A stretch of 64,000 nt of DNA from Isosphaera pallida ATCC 43644 (GTDB lineage Bacteria; Planctomycetota; Planctomycetia; Isosphaerales; Isosphaeraceae). The stretch's first letter is position 1; each line of letters starts with the position of its first letter. A model generated the notes under the pieces. It searched no databases. It saw only the letters and a list, made by a program, of their open reading frames with translations, and had not been told where the DNA came from. The stretch spans positions 1,178,001-1,242,000 of the forward strand of contig NC_014962.1 in the NCBI RefSeq assembly GCF_000186345.1. The letters are read 5' to 3'. Positions 9,157-17,891 of the stretch are shown piece by piece. Made by a program: the position numbers and the translations under genes.

Positions 9157-12100
9157 ATGAGCGTCGAACCCCCCCGCATCGCAACAGGTTCGCACCTAGT
9201 CACGCGCTGGCGTCGCCGATTCCAGTGGACGATGGTCCTAGCAGCGCTCTTGGGAGGGTGGGGACTCCTTGAAAGGTTAGCGATCGCCCAGGAGGGGGTG
9301 ACGGCACCGGGTGGTCCACCGCTGTTGAAGGTTTGGCGCGACGGGATGGAAGGCCCGACGGTGAGCTGGAGTCGTTTGAGCGCGGAGGTCAACGCCACGA
9401 TCATCAGCCACGAACGTGTTCGCGATCGACCGCGTGAGGGGGAGTGGAGCGAGCGGATCGCGTTTCGGGCGGGGACGGCAGGAACCGGTTTGTATTATGG
9501 TCGTCCAACCCCGGTCATTCCGATTGGATCGGCCACCCGCGTTGCGTTGATGATCCGGTCCAACCGCGCTGGGATGCAGCTGCTGGCACGCGTGGTTTTG
9601 CCCAGCGATGTGGACCCAGACACCGGCCAACCCACCAGTCTAATCTTAGCGGGATCAGTCTATGATGACCCCGATCGCTGGCGACGGCTAGACCTGTTCG
9701 ACCTCCCTCTTAAGGCCGAGCGTCAAGCGCGGGTGCTGCGGGCTTCTTCGGGACGCCGGGTGTCGTTGGAAGGGGCCTATCTCGATCAAGTGATTGTGAA
9801 TCTCTATGGAGGACCGGGCGTCACCGTCGTGGACCTCGACGATCTGACGATTTCCCCGGTGCCAACCGCGGTGGAACGCGGCGAGAACCCGGTGGCCCGA
9901 ACCGAGCCGTCTCCCGAGGCGATGCCGGGCGCGTTTCCGGAACCCAACTCCGCGGCTGATGGTGTGGGTGAGGCGGCGGTTTCCCCGGAGGCCAGCACGA
10001 CCCCGTTTTGGAATCTGGTTAAGCTGGAGGACGGTCGTCTGAGCCGTCTGGATTCGGCGAGTTATCAATGGGTCGATTGGTCTCCCGCAGCGATCAGCGC
10101 GCCGGGTGCGGACGTGGAGGCGCTAGCGCGAGCCGGTTTCGACCTTTTGGCCCTACCTATGCCTGAGCCGGGGGCGGGGTCCGACGACCCCTCGCTGACT
10201 CAGGGCCGCGAGGCAGTGGAACGCGGGATGTTGCTGATGCTCGACGCTGGTCGTTGGGTGAGCGATCGGGCGTTGCGTCCCGATCGGGTGGTGGCGCGTC
10301 TGGGCGAGTTTCCGTTGCGTGACGCCACGGCCTTTTGGAACCTAGGGGATCGGTTGGGCGTTTCGATCGACCCAGTGGTTCGTCTGGCGGAGCGGGAACG
10401 GGTTCGTGAGGTCACTCGACTTATCCGCGAGTCGGCCAACGCGGAGCGCTCCGCACTAACCACGGGAATCCTTCGGGGGATGTTCCGCGAATACCACGAG
10501 GGGGCGGCTCCGCTCTCGGTCATTGGTCTGGCTCCCGCGGCCTGGGGTGGATCCCTGGGAACACGCGACCTGTTGGAGTGGTATGGACAACGTTACGACT
10601 TGGTTGCGCTAGGCAACGCCCGTCCTGTGTTCTTGGGTTGGACGCCCGCCACTGCGCCGTTGGAGGTCACTACGTCGATCTGGGGACCGGACGGCCCTCC
10701 CGAGTGGGGAGTGCCCTGGGTTCAACCGGATCAAGTTCGGCTCATGGTTTACGCCGGTTTAATGGCGGGTCATCCAGGGATCGCCATTCAAGCCGACGAA
10801 ACGCTGACCGATCCGGTCAACGCGGCGACTCTGCTGGAGACCGCCTTTCTCAATGCCGAGATCAAGCTGCTGAGTTCGATCCTGGCGCGCCGCCAAAACC
10901 GTCCGATACCGGTGCGGATCACGGTGGCTCCTCAACGGGTTTCGGCCAATCCCCGCGTTATCACACCCGAGGCCAAACCGCATCCCACTTTGATCGGTCG
11001 GGCGATTTCCACCAGCGACAGCCGGGGCAGTCTCGTGCTGATCGCCGATGCTCAGGAGGGTTCGCAGTGGCAGCCGGCGCAATTGGCTCACCGCGACGTG
11101 CGGGTCGTCGTGCCCGCGCCCGAAGATGCACAGGCGTTCGAGATTTCCCTGGGCGGGGTCCGCGTGCTCAATCGCTCGCGTACCGCTGGAGGCGTCCAGT
11201 TTGAACTTGAGGAGTTCGCCGTCACCGCCGCGGTTCTTGTGACGACCGATTTCGGGATGATTGAGCGTCTGAGGCAGGCGGTGGAGCGGATTCGTCCCCG
11301 CGCCATCACGATGGCGCTCGATCAGTCCAACGCGTTGATTCGACAGATTGCAGGCATCCACTCGCAACTTCAAGCGTTGGGTCGTGGCCAAGCCGAAGGG
11401 GATCTCTTGCTGGCCCGCGCGCAGAACCACCTTCAGGCGGCCGCGGCCGCACTTGAGCGGGAGGATTTCCAAGTCGCCTGGGAAGAAGCGCGACGTTCCT
11501 CCAGGCCATTACGTGTGTTGGCCCGCGCATATCATGATCAAATCCTTCGAGAACTGATCCGGGTGACGACTCCGACCGACCCGGAAGGGAAAGCGACGTT
11601 GATCACAGCGGTTTCCTGTCCACCAGCGGTGGCGTTGAACACCTTGCCGCAAGCGGCGGTTTGGATCGACTATTTGGCGCGTTGGCGTTTTGGCCGCAAT
11701 CGACTGCCTTCGGGCAACTTCAATGATCCCGACCGTCTGGCCACCGAAGGTTGGGAGGAAGTGGGCTACGGCCAAACCGAGCCGCCCGCCGAACTCGTCC
11801 TGCCCGCTCTGACCAACGACCGAAAAGACCGCGCTTTGAAGATCAGTGTTGGTCCTCGCGACGAAGCTCAACGCCGCGCCTTGTCGCCCTATCTCGACCA
11901 CGCTCCCATCGCCTTGAGAAGTCCCGGGATATCGATCCGATCCGGTCAAATGATTCGAGTGCGCGTCATGGTCCGCATGGAGCGTCCCATTTACCCAGGA
12001 GCCGGCGGGGTCTTCGTCCGTGATTCGATCGGCGGAGAGGCCCTCGAGTTTCGCACCCGCCAAGCCATTCCCGAATGGAGAGAGGTGGTGCTTTATCGTC

Positions 12101-12240
12101 GCGCCCCCGCCGACGGCCAACTCAAGGTGACCCTTGGTCTGGCCGGACACGGCGAAGCCTTCTTTGATAACCTGGTGGTCGAGACCATCGACGAACCGGA
12201 AGATGCCGCCGAAGCGCCGCCCGCTCGATCGGACCGCTGA
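9157..12240 (+). CDS. Large exported protein of unknown function, possible TIM-barrel-like core
   Basis: The 1027-residue product starts with a basic stretch, then a hydrophobic segment (WTMVLAALLGGWGLLERL) ending in AIAQEG, which reads as a signal peptide cleaved after AQ or AIA. Residues about 60-210 resemble a beta-rich carbohydrate-binding-like module. The middle (about 260-560) alternates helices and strands with segments such as RGMLLMLDAGRW, AFWNLGDRLG and VIGLAPAAWGG, reminiscent of glycoside-hydrolase-like barrels in planctomycetes. A helical region near 690-790 precedes a second beta-rich C-terminal module with GEAFFDNLVVETID. No catalytic pair could be assigned. ATG 9157 was chosen because it places the signal peptide near the N-terminus. 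The neighbouring genes are unrelated. Confidence 0.7.
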   Translation: MSVEPPRIATGSHLVTRWRRRFQWTMVLAALLGGWGLLERLAIAQEGVTAPGGPPLLKVWRDGMEGPTVSWSRLSAEVNATIISHERVRDRPREGEWSERIAFRAGTAGTGLYYGRPTPVIPIGSATRVALMIRSNRAGMQLLARVVLPSDVDPDTGQPTSLILAGSVYDDPDRWRRLDLFDLPLKAERQARVLRASSGRRVSLEGAYLDQVIVNLYGGPGVTVVDLDDLTISPVPTAVERGENPVARTEPSPEAMPGAFPEPNSAADGVGEAAVSPEASTTPFWNLVKLEDGRLSRLDSASYQWVDWSPAAISAPGADVEALARAGFDLLALPMPEPGAGSDDPSLTQGREAVERGMLLMLDAGRWVSDRALRPDRVVARLGEFPLRDATAFWNLGDRLGVSIDPVVRLAERERVREVTRLIRESANAERSALTTGILRGMFREYHEGAAPLSVIGLAPAAWGGSLGTRDLLEWYGQRYDLVALGNARPVFLGWTPATAPLEVTTSIWGPDGPPEWGVPWVQPDQVRLMVYAGLMAGHPGIAIQADETLTDPVNAATLLETAFLNAEIKLLSSILARRQNRPIPVRITVAPQRVSANPRVITPEAKPHPTLIGRAISTSDSRGSLVLIADAQEGSQWQPAQLAHRDVRVVVPAPEDAQAFEISLGGVRVLNRSRTAGGVQFELEEFAVTAAVLVTTDFGMIERLRQAVERIRPRAITMALDQSNALIRQIAGIHSQLQALGRGQAEGDLLLARAQNHLQAAAAALEREDFQVAWEEARRSSRPLRVLARAYHDQILRELIRVTTPTDPEGKATLITAVSCPPAVALNTLPQAAVWIDYLARWRFGRNRLPSGNFNDPDRLATEGWEEVGYGQTEPPAELVLPALTNDRKDRALKISVGPRDEAQRRALSPYLDHAPIALRSPGISIRSGQMIRVRVMVRMERPIYPGAGGVFVRDSIGGEALEFRTRQAIPEWREVVLYRRAPADGQLKVTLGLAGHGEAFFDNLVVETIDEPEDAAEAPPARSDR

Positions 12241-12496
12241 ATCGTCCGTCGCTCTCTCGCTCTCGTCTATGATCTCAGTTCTCAACGGTTCGGCTCGTCG
12301 CTCACGTCCATCGCGCTGACTCGGAACGTCCGCTCGATCCCCGCCCACCCGTCTTGATTCCCTTCCCCGCGTCAACCTGGTTGAGTCCAACCGACTCGGA
12401 TTTGTTGGTGATTCGAATCTCATTCCACTTAGGAGTGGGTGTCCCAGTTTCGCCGTCCGGAGGACGGCCGATCTTCATGGACAAGGATTGTCCCGC

Positions 12497-13648
12497 ATGA
12501 ACACCGCGTTGTCTTCCGGCGTGTTTCGGTGGGTCCGCGCGTCGGTCGTCGGTCTGCTCGCGGCGCTTCCAGGCCCAGCGACGTTTCCGACGTTGGCTTG
12601 GGGCGACTCCATTCCAACGTTCTCGGAGCGGTTCGAGAAGGTGATGTCCTGGCGCGGTCCGGAGTTCGAGATCACTGTCTCCTCTCCCTCATCGTCAAGC
12701 CGTTCCTCGTTTCAAACCGGAACCAGTTCATTTACTGATAGCTGGACCTTCACTCCAATCTGGTCGAGCAATCCGGCTTGGTCAACTGCGTCCTCTAGCA
12801 CCTCCACGTGGAGCGGTTCGAGATCGAGTGGATCCCCGCCACAGTCCGGCGTCTCCTCCACGACCCTCACGCCCCATGCGTTCATCAATATGGGGATGGG
12901 ACCTTATCCATTCGCAGAGAGCCTCACCACTGGGAACGCTCGGCCCTGGTACGAGAGTTCGGTGGCGCAACGGCTCTTTGGAGGGATGCCGGGGGCAAAC
13001 CAGATTCGAGCGTTCTCAGAATTAGTGCTGCAACGGGTTCAAGACGCCTACGAACGCAGCGGCGTTCCCAATCTTCGCTTAACCCTCAATCCCGACGCCG
13101 GAGCGCCCCGCACGTTGAGCGTGGTGTCTCACACCCGTTATGGACCTATTCCCCAGGCGGCGGGCGTGGCTCTCTCCGGCTTCAGCGGTTTCAGTTTTAT
13201 TGACGCCTTCTCGGATGCCCGCAACGTTGACGAATTGGGTTGGCTGGTGGCCCACAATATCGCTCACGAACTTATGCATACGTTTGGCGTCGATCACCAC
13301 GACACCACAGGGAACTTTTTGGATTCAGGGGTGACCAACTGGAGTACGATGTTGGACCCTCAAGCCACCTTCAGCGCGTCGGCGGTGGCCGACCTCAACT
13401 CACGCGACTTCAATCAGGTTGGACACGCGACCCGGTTCTCTCTTGCCAATGGTCAGCAAATTGGGGATATGGGTGATGTCTCATGGTCATGCCGACATTG
13501 TCAGATGTTGGCCTTCGCTCAACAACTCGGTGGTCCCGATGTCTTCCCAGCCGCTGAAGTTGCGCCGGTTTCCGAACCGGCCTCGGTGATGGGTTGGGGA
13601 ATGCTAATCAGCTTCGCCGCCTGGGTCGTCCGACGACGTTCGGCGTGA
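12497..13648 (+). CDS. Metzincin-like zinc protease with PEP-CTERM-type anchor
   Basis: The 383-residue product opens with a signal peptide (about residues 1-35), followed by a Ser/Thr-rich stretch. The zinc motif HELMHTFGVDH (H257, E258, H261, G264, H267) fits HExxHxxGxxH. A downstream NWSTMLDP is positioned like a metzincin Met-turn, so an active protease is likely. The C-terminus ends with SEPAS, a transmembrane helix and RRRSA, which is the PEP-CTERM sorting architecture, although the box reads SEPAS rather than the textbook VPEPS. The protein is therefore expected to be processed by an exosortase and displayed at the surface. ATG 12497 has AAGGA (12483-12487) nine bases upstream; the longer TTG start at 12488 overlaps that site. 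Substrate unknown. Confidence 0.85.
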   Translation: MNTALSSGVFRWVRASVVGLLAALPGPATFPTLAWGDSIPTFSERFEKVMSWRGPEFEITVSSPSSSSRSSFQTGTSSFTDSWTFTPIWSSNPAWSTASSSTSTWSGSRSSGSPPQSGVSSTTLTPHAFINMGMGPYPFAESLTTGNARPWYESSVAQRLFGGMPGANQIRAFSELVLQRVQDAYERSGVPNLRLTLNPDAGAPRTLSVVSHTRYGPIPQAAGVALSGFSGFSFIDAFSDARNVDELGWLVAHNIAHELMHTFGVDHHDTTGNFLDSGVTNWSTMLDPQATFSASAVADLNSRDFNQVGHATRFSLANGQQIGDMGDVSWSCRHCQMLAFAQQLGGPDVFPAAEVAPVSEPASVMGWGMLISFAAWVVRRRSA

Positions 13649-13851
13649 CATGAAGCCACTCAGAGGGAAAACAGGACACGTCGGTGGTGGTCCGAATCAC
13701 CCACCTTTCGTCTCGGCTTCGAAGGGGTTGAGGAGTGATTCGTGTAGAGTCGGCGGGAGATCCAGTGGGGGTCAAAGTGTTGCAGGAGAATCGACGCGAC
13801 GAGATCAGATTGTTGGATGGGCGATGGCGGCGACGACAGCTGAGTTGAGGA

Positions 13852-14169
13852 TTAATCCGCTTCGCCGTCGCCGTCCAGGTCAAGGTCGTCCAGCTCGTCG
13901 TCGGGAGATTCGGGGATCAGAATGATAGGCGGGGCATTGTCCAGGTCGATCTCGATGCGGTCGCCAATCATCATCTGACGGCGTTTGCGGATTTCGACAG
14001 CTCCGTTGACCTTGACGATTCCATCGCTGATCCAAGCTTTGGCCTCGCTGCCGTTGAGAACAACCCCTGCGAGCTTGAGAACCTGTGTCAGATTGATGGG
14101 TTTTGCGTGGGAGCCGGGCGGCGAGTTGGAGATCACCAAGCGGATCGGCTCGGGTCGTCTTGAACTCAT
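13852..14169 (-). CDS. Small S4-domain RNA-binding protein (YbcJ-like)
   Basis: This 105-residue protein has a compact S4 fold at about residues 25-80: INLTQVLKLAGVVLNGSEAK, then VKVNGAVEIRKRRQM and IGDRIEID. Single-domain S4 proteins of this type bind structured RNA, often ribosomal. The C-terminal 20 residues are highly acidic (DDELDDLDLDGDGEAD), an addition not typical of YbcJ. The start codon overlaps the stop of the upstream CvpA-like gene in an ATGA (14166-14169), so translation is probably coupled. The family assignment is fairly confident; the RNA target is unknown. Confidence 0.85.
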   Translation of the reverse strand: MSSRRPEPIRLVISNSPPGSHAKPINLTQVLKLAGVVLNGSEAKAWISDGIVKVNGAVEIRKRRQMMIGDRIEIDLDNAPPIILIPESPDDELDDLDLDGDGEAD

Positions 14170-14882
14170 CGGGGAACTCTCGAGGAGGCGGGGGATTGGT
14201 CGCCACTGATTAGGGAATCCAACAAGGCGTTGCCCTCGCGTCGAAGGCGATCGCGGACCTCGCGATGAACTGCGCGGCGAATGGAGTCCTCGCTGGTGGG
14301 TTGGGTTCCAAGTTCCTGGAACCGCGGCGTGCTGGTTTCTTCCCAGGGCGGCGGGACATGGGTTGATTGGGTTTCGATTGGAGGGGGCGAGGCAGAAGGA
14401 GCCAGCGGATCGACGACCTGGCGGACCGGCTCGGGCAAGCTGGGTCGCAGCAGTTCAATGAGACGATCAGCAACCTGGCCCGAGGGGCTGGCCTGGATGA
14501 TGGCCCGCGAAGAGGGGGCCACGGCAATGGCCGCCAGAGTTAAGGATAGACCAAGCGCCACGCCCGCCATCGCGCCGACGATCGTGCCCAGATGCCGATC
14601 CCAGTCCTTGAGATTGGCCTTGCGAAGGATGGTTCGGAACAGGTTGGCGGCCAGGAAGACGCCCAACGAAATGAGGACATAGCCCAAACCCAGGGCGATC
14701 CAGTCGCCCATGGGGGCAGACAGCGTCAGCAACGCGGCGATTGGTTGGGCCACTGGTCGGGCGAAGAGGTAACCCAGCACGATCGAGGATCCGGTGGCCA
14801 GTTGAAGCGTGAATCCCTTGGAGCCGCCCCAGAGGGCTCCCAGCGCCACCAGGGCGAGCATGATCCAGTCGTAGGCGGTCAT
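14166..14882 (-). CDS. CvpA family membrane protein
   Basis: The 238-residue product has four hydrophobic helices in the first ~130 residues. They start with YDWIMLALVALGALWGGSKGF and include a GxxGxxLGxxL-like segment (GTIVGAMAGVALGLSL), the CvpA pattern. A Pro-rich cytoplasmic or periplasmic tail and a charged C-terminal helix (IRRAVHREVRDRLRREG) follow. CvpA proteins are inner-membrane proteins linked to colicin V production, envelope homeostasis and, in some species, purine metabolism; the molecular role is unsettled. It is the first gene of a two-gene unit with the S4 protein (4-base overlap). Confidence 0.85.
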   Translation of the reverse strand: MTAYDWIMLALVALGALWGGSKGFTLQLATGSSIVLGYLFARPVAQPIAALLTLSAPMGDWIALGLGYVLISLGVFLAANLFRTILRKANLKDWDRHLGTIVGAMAGVALGLSLTLAAIAVAPSSRAIIQASPSGQVADRLIELLRPSLPEPVRQVVDPLAPSASPPPIETQSTHVPPPWEETSTPRFQELGTQPTSEDSIRRAVHREVRDRLRREGNALLDSLISGDQSPASSRVPR

Positions 14883-15075
14883 TGCGGGCGGGCTCTCAGG
14901 TTGTGGTCGTCACACGTCGAAACAGAACGCGGCGGCGTTGGAGTCGGGAAAAGCGGAGAAACGAGGGTGACGCAAGGTGAACAGGGATGAGGATTAGCGC
15001 AATCACAGGCGGCCTTGGCCGCCGTACGGTTAGATCACCTCGAATGGGGCTGGTGGAAACAAGAACAAGTTTAGC

Positions 15076-16134
15076 TCAACGAGTCGAGGTCGCCGAGGGG
15101 GACGAAGCGCGACCAGGAGAAGCCTCATGGGAGCGGTTCTGCTGGGAATCGGGTGGCGTGGGGTTAAGATGAGCGTGGCGAGCGACCACGACTTTATGCC
15201 AGGCGCGCCAGGCGCGATCCAGTTCACGAACGCTGGCAAATCCGTAGTGAACCTGCACTGCCTTGTCCCAGTTGCCGGACGACCCATCGCCCACGAACTT
15301 GAGGAAACGGGGCTTGCCGCCGGTTTCGATGAGGAAACGGGAGACGGAGTAGCCTTGACCGTAAAAACTCATCAGGTCACGGGGGTAGTCCTCGGTGCGG
15401 AACAACGTGGAAAGCGGCAGCGCTTTGCCTTGAGTCAACGCCCGATGAGCGAACTGGTCGTGACGGCGGCGTTCCTCGTCGCATTCACTGCAAAGCGCGG
15501 CCCCCTCGTCGGCCCAACGCGGCATGGGTCCACCGAAATGGTCGGCTAGGACGGTGTGAGTGACTTCATGAGGCAACGCGGATGTGAGGATGCGTTCCAG
15601 AGCGCCTTCGACACTCATGTCGCGGTCGATGACACCGGAGTTGTCGAAGCCAAAGGAGGTCAGGCCGCCGGGAGGGCCGCCGGTGAGTTTGACCACGATG
15701 CGGCAGGGTTGGGACCAGCGGGGCAGTTCGCGTCCCAACCAGTCCAGGGCTTGCTGGCGACGACACTCCTCGGCCCGTTTGGCCACCGCTCGGGCCGCTT
15801 CGATGGTGGGGGCCACCACAAGGAAGTTGGGTGTCCGCAAGGGAGCGACCCGCCGCGAGGCTGTGGGCGCAGCGGAGCCCGCAGGCAAAGTCTCGGGAGA
15901 CGGGTGGAGTTCGGGGTGGGACGGCCTGTGAACCTGGAGCCAGCCGCAGCGACAGCCGCCGTCGATTCCCGCGGTGGTGGGGCCCAGAAAAGATCCCGTC
16001 GAAGGTTGCGAAGCCGGCAAGGCCAACCACCACAACAGCAACGCCGCCAGCAGCGTCGTCACAGTGGCCCATCGCCTCGCGGATCCAAACCAAGGGGATT
16101 GTGCGGTGTCAAACCGCGCGCCATCCTCGCGCAT
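15076..16134 (-). CDS. Membrane-anchored gluzincin-like protease (peptidase MA-like)
   Basis: The 352-residue product has one N-terminal transmembrane helix (about residues 23-40, WATVTTLLAALLLWWLALP) and an extracytoplasmic domain. The zinc-binding HEVTH is at 189-193, and a downstream glutamate in RWADEGAAL (E210) is placed as the third ligand, which is the gluzincin arrangement of the peptidase-MA-like group. A short cysteine-rich stretch (CRCGW) follows the helix. The C-terminal part, including SFYGQGYSVSRFLIETGG, is typical of these single-domain proteases. It is a lone gene on the minus strand with 193 bases to the CvpA gene. Substrate unknown. Confidence 0.78.
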   Translation of the reverse strand: MREDGARFDTAQSPWFGSARRWATVTTLLAALLLWWLALPASQPSTGSFLGPTTAGIDGGCRCGWLQVHRPSHPELHPSPETLPAGSAAPTASRRVAPLRTPNFLVVAPTIEAARAVAKRAEECRRQQALDWLGRELPRWSQPCRIVVKLTGGPPGGLTSFGFDNSGVIDRDMSVEGALERILTSALPHEVTHTVLADHFGGPMPRWADEGAALCSECDEERRRHDQFAHRALTQGKALPLSTLFRTEDYPRDLMSFYGQGYSVSRFLIETGGKPRFLKFVGDGSSGNWDKAVQVHYGFASVRELDRAWRAWHKVVVARHAHLNPTPPDSQQNRSHEASPGRASSPSATSTR

Positions 16135-16846
16135 CGGGGCACCTCATGGAGCGGAGAAAGTCGATTCGTCCCTGAATCGGCGTGAGAGAGTTGGAACGGT
16201 TTGATGGAAGAGTGAAAAATGTTCTTCGACGAACATCTCCTCCGCCGGATGAACTTGCGTCGCTGAACTGGTCGCGCTCCGACCGATTCGGTCGAGGACG
16301 ACCCCTACGCGGAGCGTATCTAACACACCAGAGCAAAATCGTCTTCCCTGATTTTTCGGTTGGCGGCGTGAGTGTGGTTGAGGATGGGTCGCGCTGTGGG
16401 TATTCGTGGTGAAAGCGACGAAAACGCGGAAATTTCGCTGAATGGACGGGCGATTCATCTTGACACGCGCGATCGGTCGAATTGGCTCATCCCGTCCCAA
16501 GCGACGATCCGAAACGTTGAGTGTCGCCGAGGCGTTTCGCCATCGAGGTGGACACCTCGGCCCGGTGGCGTCGCATTTCGCGTCGGAGGGAAAGGGCGAG
16601 GTTGGGTTCCGAATCATCGGGACGGACCACTCGATTCGACTTCAAGCGGTTGGCATGAATTGGTCCGGTCCCCGTCCCGACTTTCAGCGGGACGGGTGGA
16701 CATCATGGCATGGAAACCCGACTGAGCGGGAGCGTGCGGCGAGAGTCGGTACGATTGGGTTAGGTGACGACTCGACATGGGCCGATACGGCGCGGGACGC
16801 CTCGGAATCCCGATGAGGTTGGTTTGGTTTGCAAGGAGGTTGGGCG
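16135..16846. other. Long intergenic region with one 9-bp hairpin
   Basis: The region separates the minus-strand protease from the plus-strand 89-residue gene and should hold both promoters. Several short frames exist, but none has protein-like composition. A perfect inverted repeat CCCGTCCCG/CGGGACGGG sits at 16671-16679 and 16688-16696 with an eight-base loop; no T-tract follows it. The last bases hold a strong ribosome-binding site. Confidence 0.45.
16833..16840 (+). promoter_or_regulatory. Strong Shine-Dalgarno site of the 89-residue gene
   Basis: AAGGAGGT matches the anti-Shine-Dalgarno sequence fully and lies six bases before ATG 16847. Such strong sites are rare in this window, and this one decides the start and supports the short gene being real. 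Confidence 0.8.
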
Positions 16847-17116
16847 ATGGAGTCGAAGCGCCGTCGGGTGGTGCAAGGCGGTTCGGGCTTTTGGAGTGTG
16901 GGGGAGTGTCGGGACGAATCGGACGTCAGCCCGGCGGTCCCCCCCGCTCCCGCGGTGGTGCCGATTCGCCTGGCCGACCTGTTCCCGGCCCTGACGCGAG
17001 CCTCGCAGGATGGGTTCCAATGGCTGAGGGATTTTGAGGATGATCATCTCATGGTCAGTGAGGATCTCTTCGAGGTTCTTCGGGCCTTCCAGGCGGTCGA
17101 GCTTCCGGCTGGTTGA
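16847..17116 (+). CDS. Conserved-looking small protein of unknown function, 89 residues
   Basis: I do not recognise the family. The product begins with a basic MESKRRRVVQGG segment. It then has a Pro-rich linker and, from about residue 42, an amphipathic helical region (VPIRLADLFPALTRAS, then DGFQWLRDFEDDHLMVSEDLFEVL) with protein-like periodicity and acidic character. The strong ribosome-binding site and the codon use of the second half argue that it is translated. A STAS-domain gene starts 179 bases downstream on the same strand, so the two may be co-transcribed. A partner or regulator role for the STAS protein is only a guess. Confidence 0.62.
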   Translation: MESKRRRVVQGGSGFWSVGECRDESDVSPAVPPAPAVVPIRLADLFPALTRASQDGFQWLRDFEDDHLMVSEDLFEVLRAFQAVELPAG

Positions 17117-17295
17117 GAGGGTTTCGATCTTCACAATGGCCAGAGGCTCGCAATCGGGTGGCCGACCACGAGCCTCTTGCCGGGTCAATCGGCCGCGACT
17201 ACTTTTGAGCGCCCAGCTCCAAGCGGACGACGCGCCTCCAGACCGCCCGTCGCCACGCTCCGCAACCAGGCCGATCTGCGACGCGGGTGTGATCC

Positions 17296-17670
17296 ATGAG
17301 CGTTCCTGAGAACCCCGACGTTTTCACTATCGAGCGACGCGGCGGTGTGACGATCTTCGTCGCCTCGCCCGAATTGGAGAGGATTGACTTCGCTTTGTTC
17401 GACGAGGCGGGGGATATCCTGTTTGAACCGTTGCGCAACGATCCCTCGCCCTTGGTGTTGATCGACTTGAGTCAGGTTGACTACTTCGGCTCGATGTTCG
17501 TGGCGATCCTGCTGAAGTGCTTCAAACTCGTCGAAAGCCGCGGTGGCATGATGGCGTTGTGCGGGGTTTCGCCCCGCGCCAGCGAGTTGCTCAGGGTGAC
17601 CGCGCTGGCGACAGTTTGGCCGATTTACGCGACGCGCCGCGAAGCCCTGGAGGCGATGCTGTCGGAGTGA
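17296..17670 (+). CDS. STAS-domain protein (anti-sigma factor antagonist-like)
   Basis: This 124-residue protein consists of one STAS domain. The segment LVLIDLSQVDYFGSMFVAIL matches the strand and helix around the phosphorylatable serine of SpoIIAA-type antagonists; here it is S66 in DYFGSMF. Such proteins bind or release an anti-sigma kinase depending on phosphorylation, so a partner-switching role is expected. No anti-sigma kinase, phosphatase or sigma factor is adjacent; the nearest neighbours are the 89-residue gene upstream and a rhomboid protease 221 bases downstream. A non-phosphorylated structural STAS protein remains possible. Confidence 0.85.
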   Translation: MSVPENPDVFTIERRGGVTIFVASPELERIDFALFDEAGDILFEPLRNDPSPLVLIDLSQVDYFGSMFVAILLKCFKLVESRGGMMALCGVSPRASELLRVTALATVWPIYATRREALEAMLSE

Positions 17671-17891
17671 CCGCCCTACGCTCTCGACATCATGGTCGTC
17701 GGTGTTTCACCCGTTTACGCCACGAGGCGCGGAAGATTGGCAAGCCCACGTTGACTTCGGACGGGTCGCGGACCATCATCATTTTAGTGCGAACTCGCGT
17801 CCGATTGATCGTGACGAGGGACCGACTGGGGACCTTCGACGAATCCTCGGCCGCTTGGACGATTCTCGGAGGCGCGCTTGGCGCGTCGGCT

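Noticed and set aside
16442-16816. 124-residue frame in the long intergenic region
   Set aside because: It lacks a ribosome-binding site, its composition is irregular, and it runs through a perfect hairpin. The strong site at 16833 serves the next frame.
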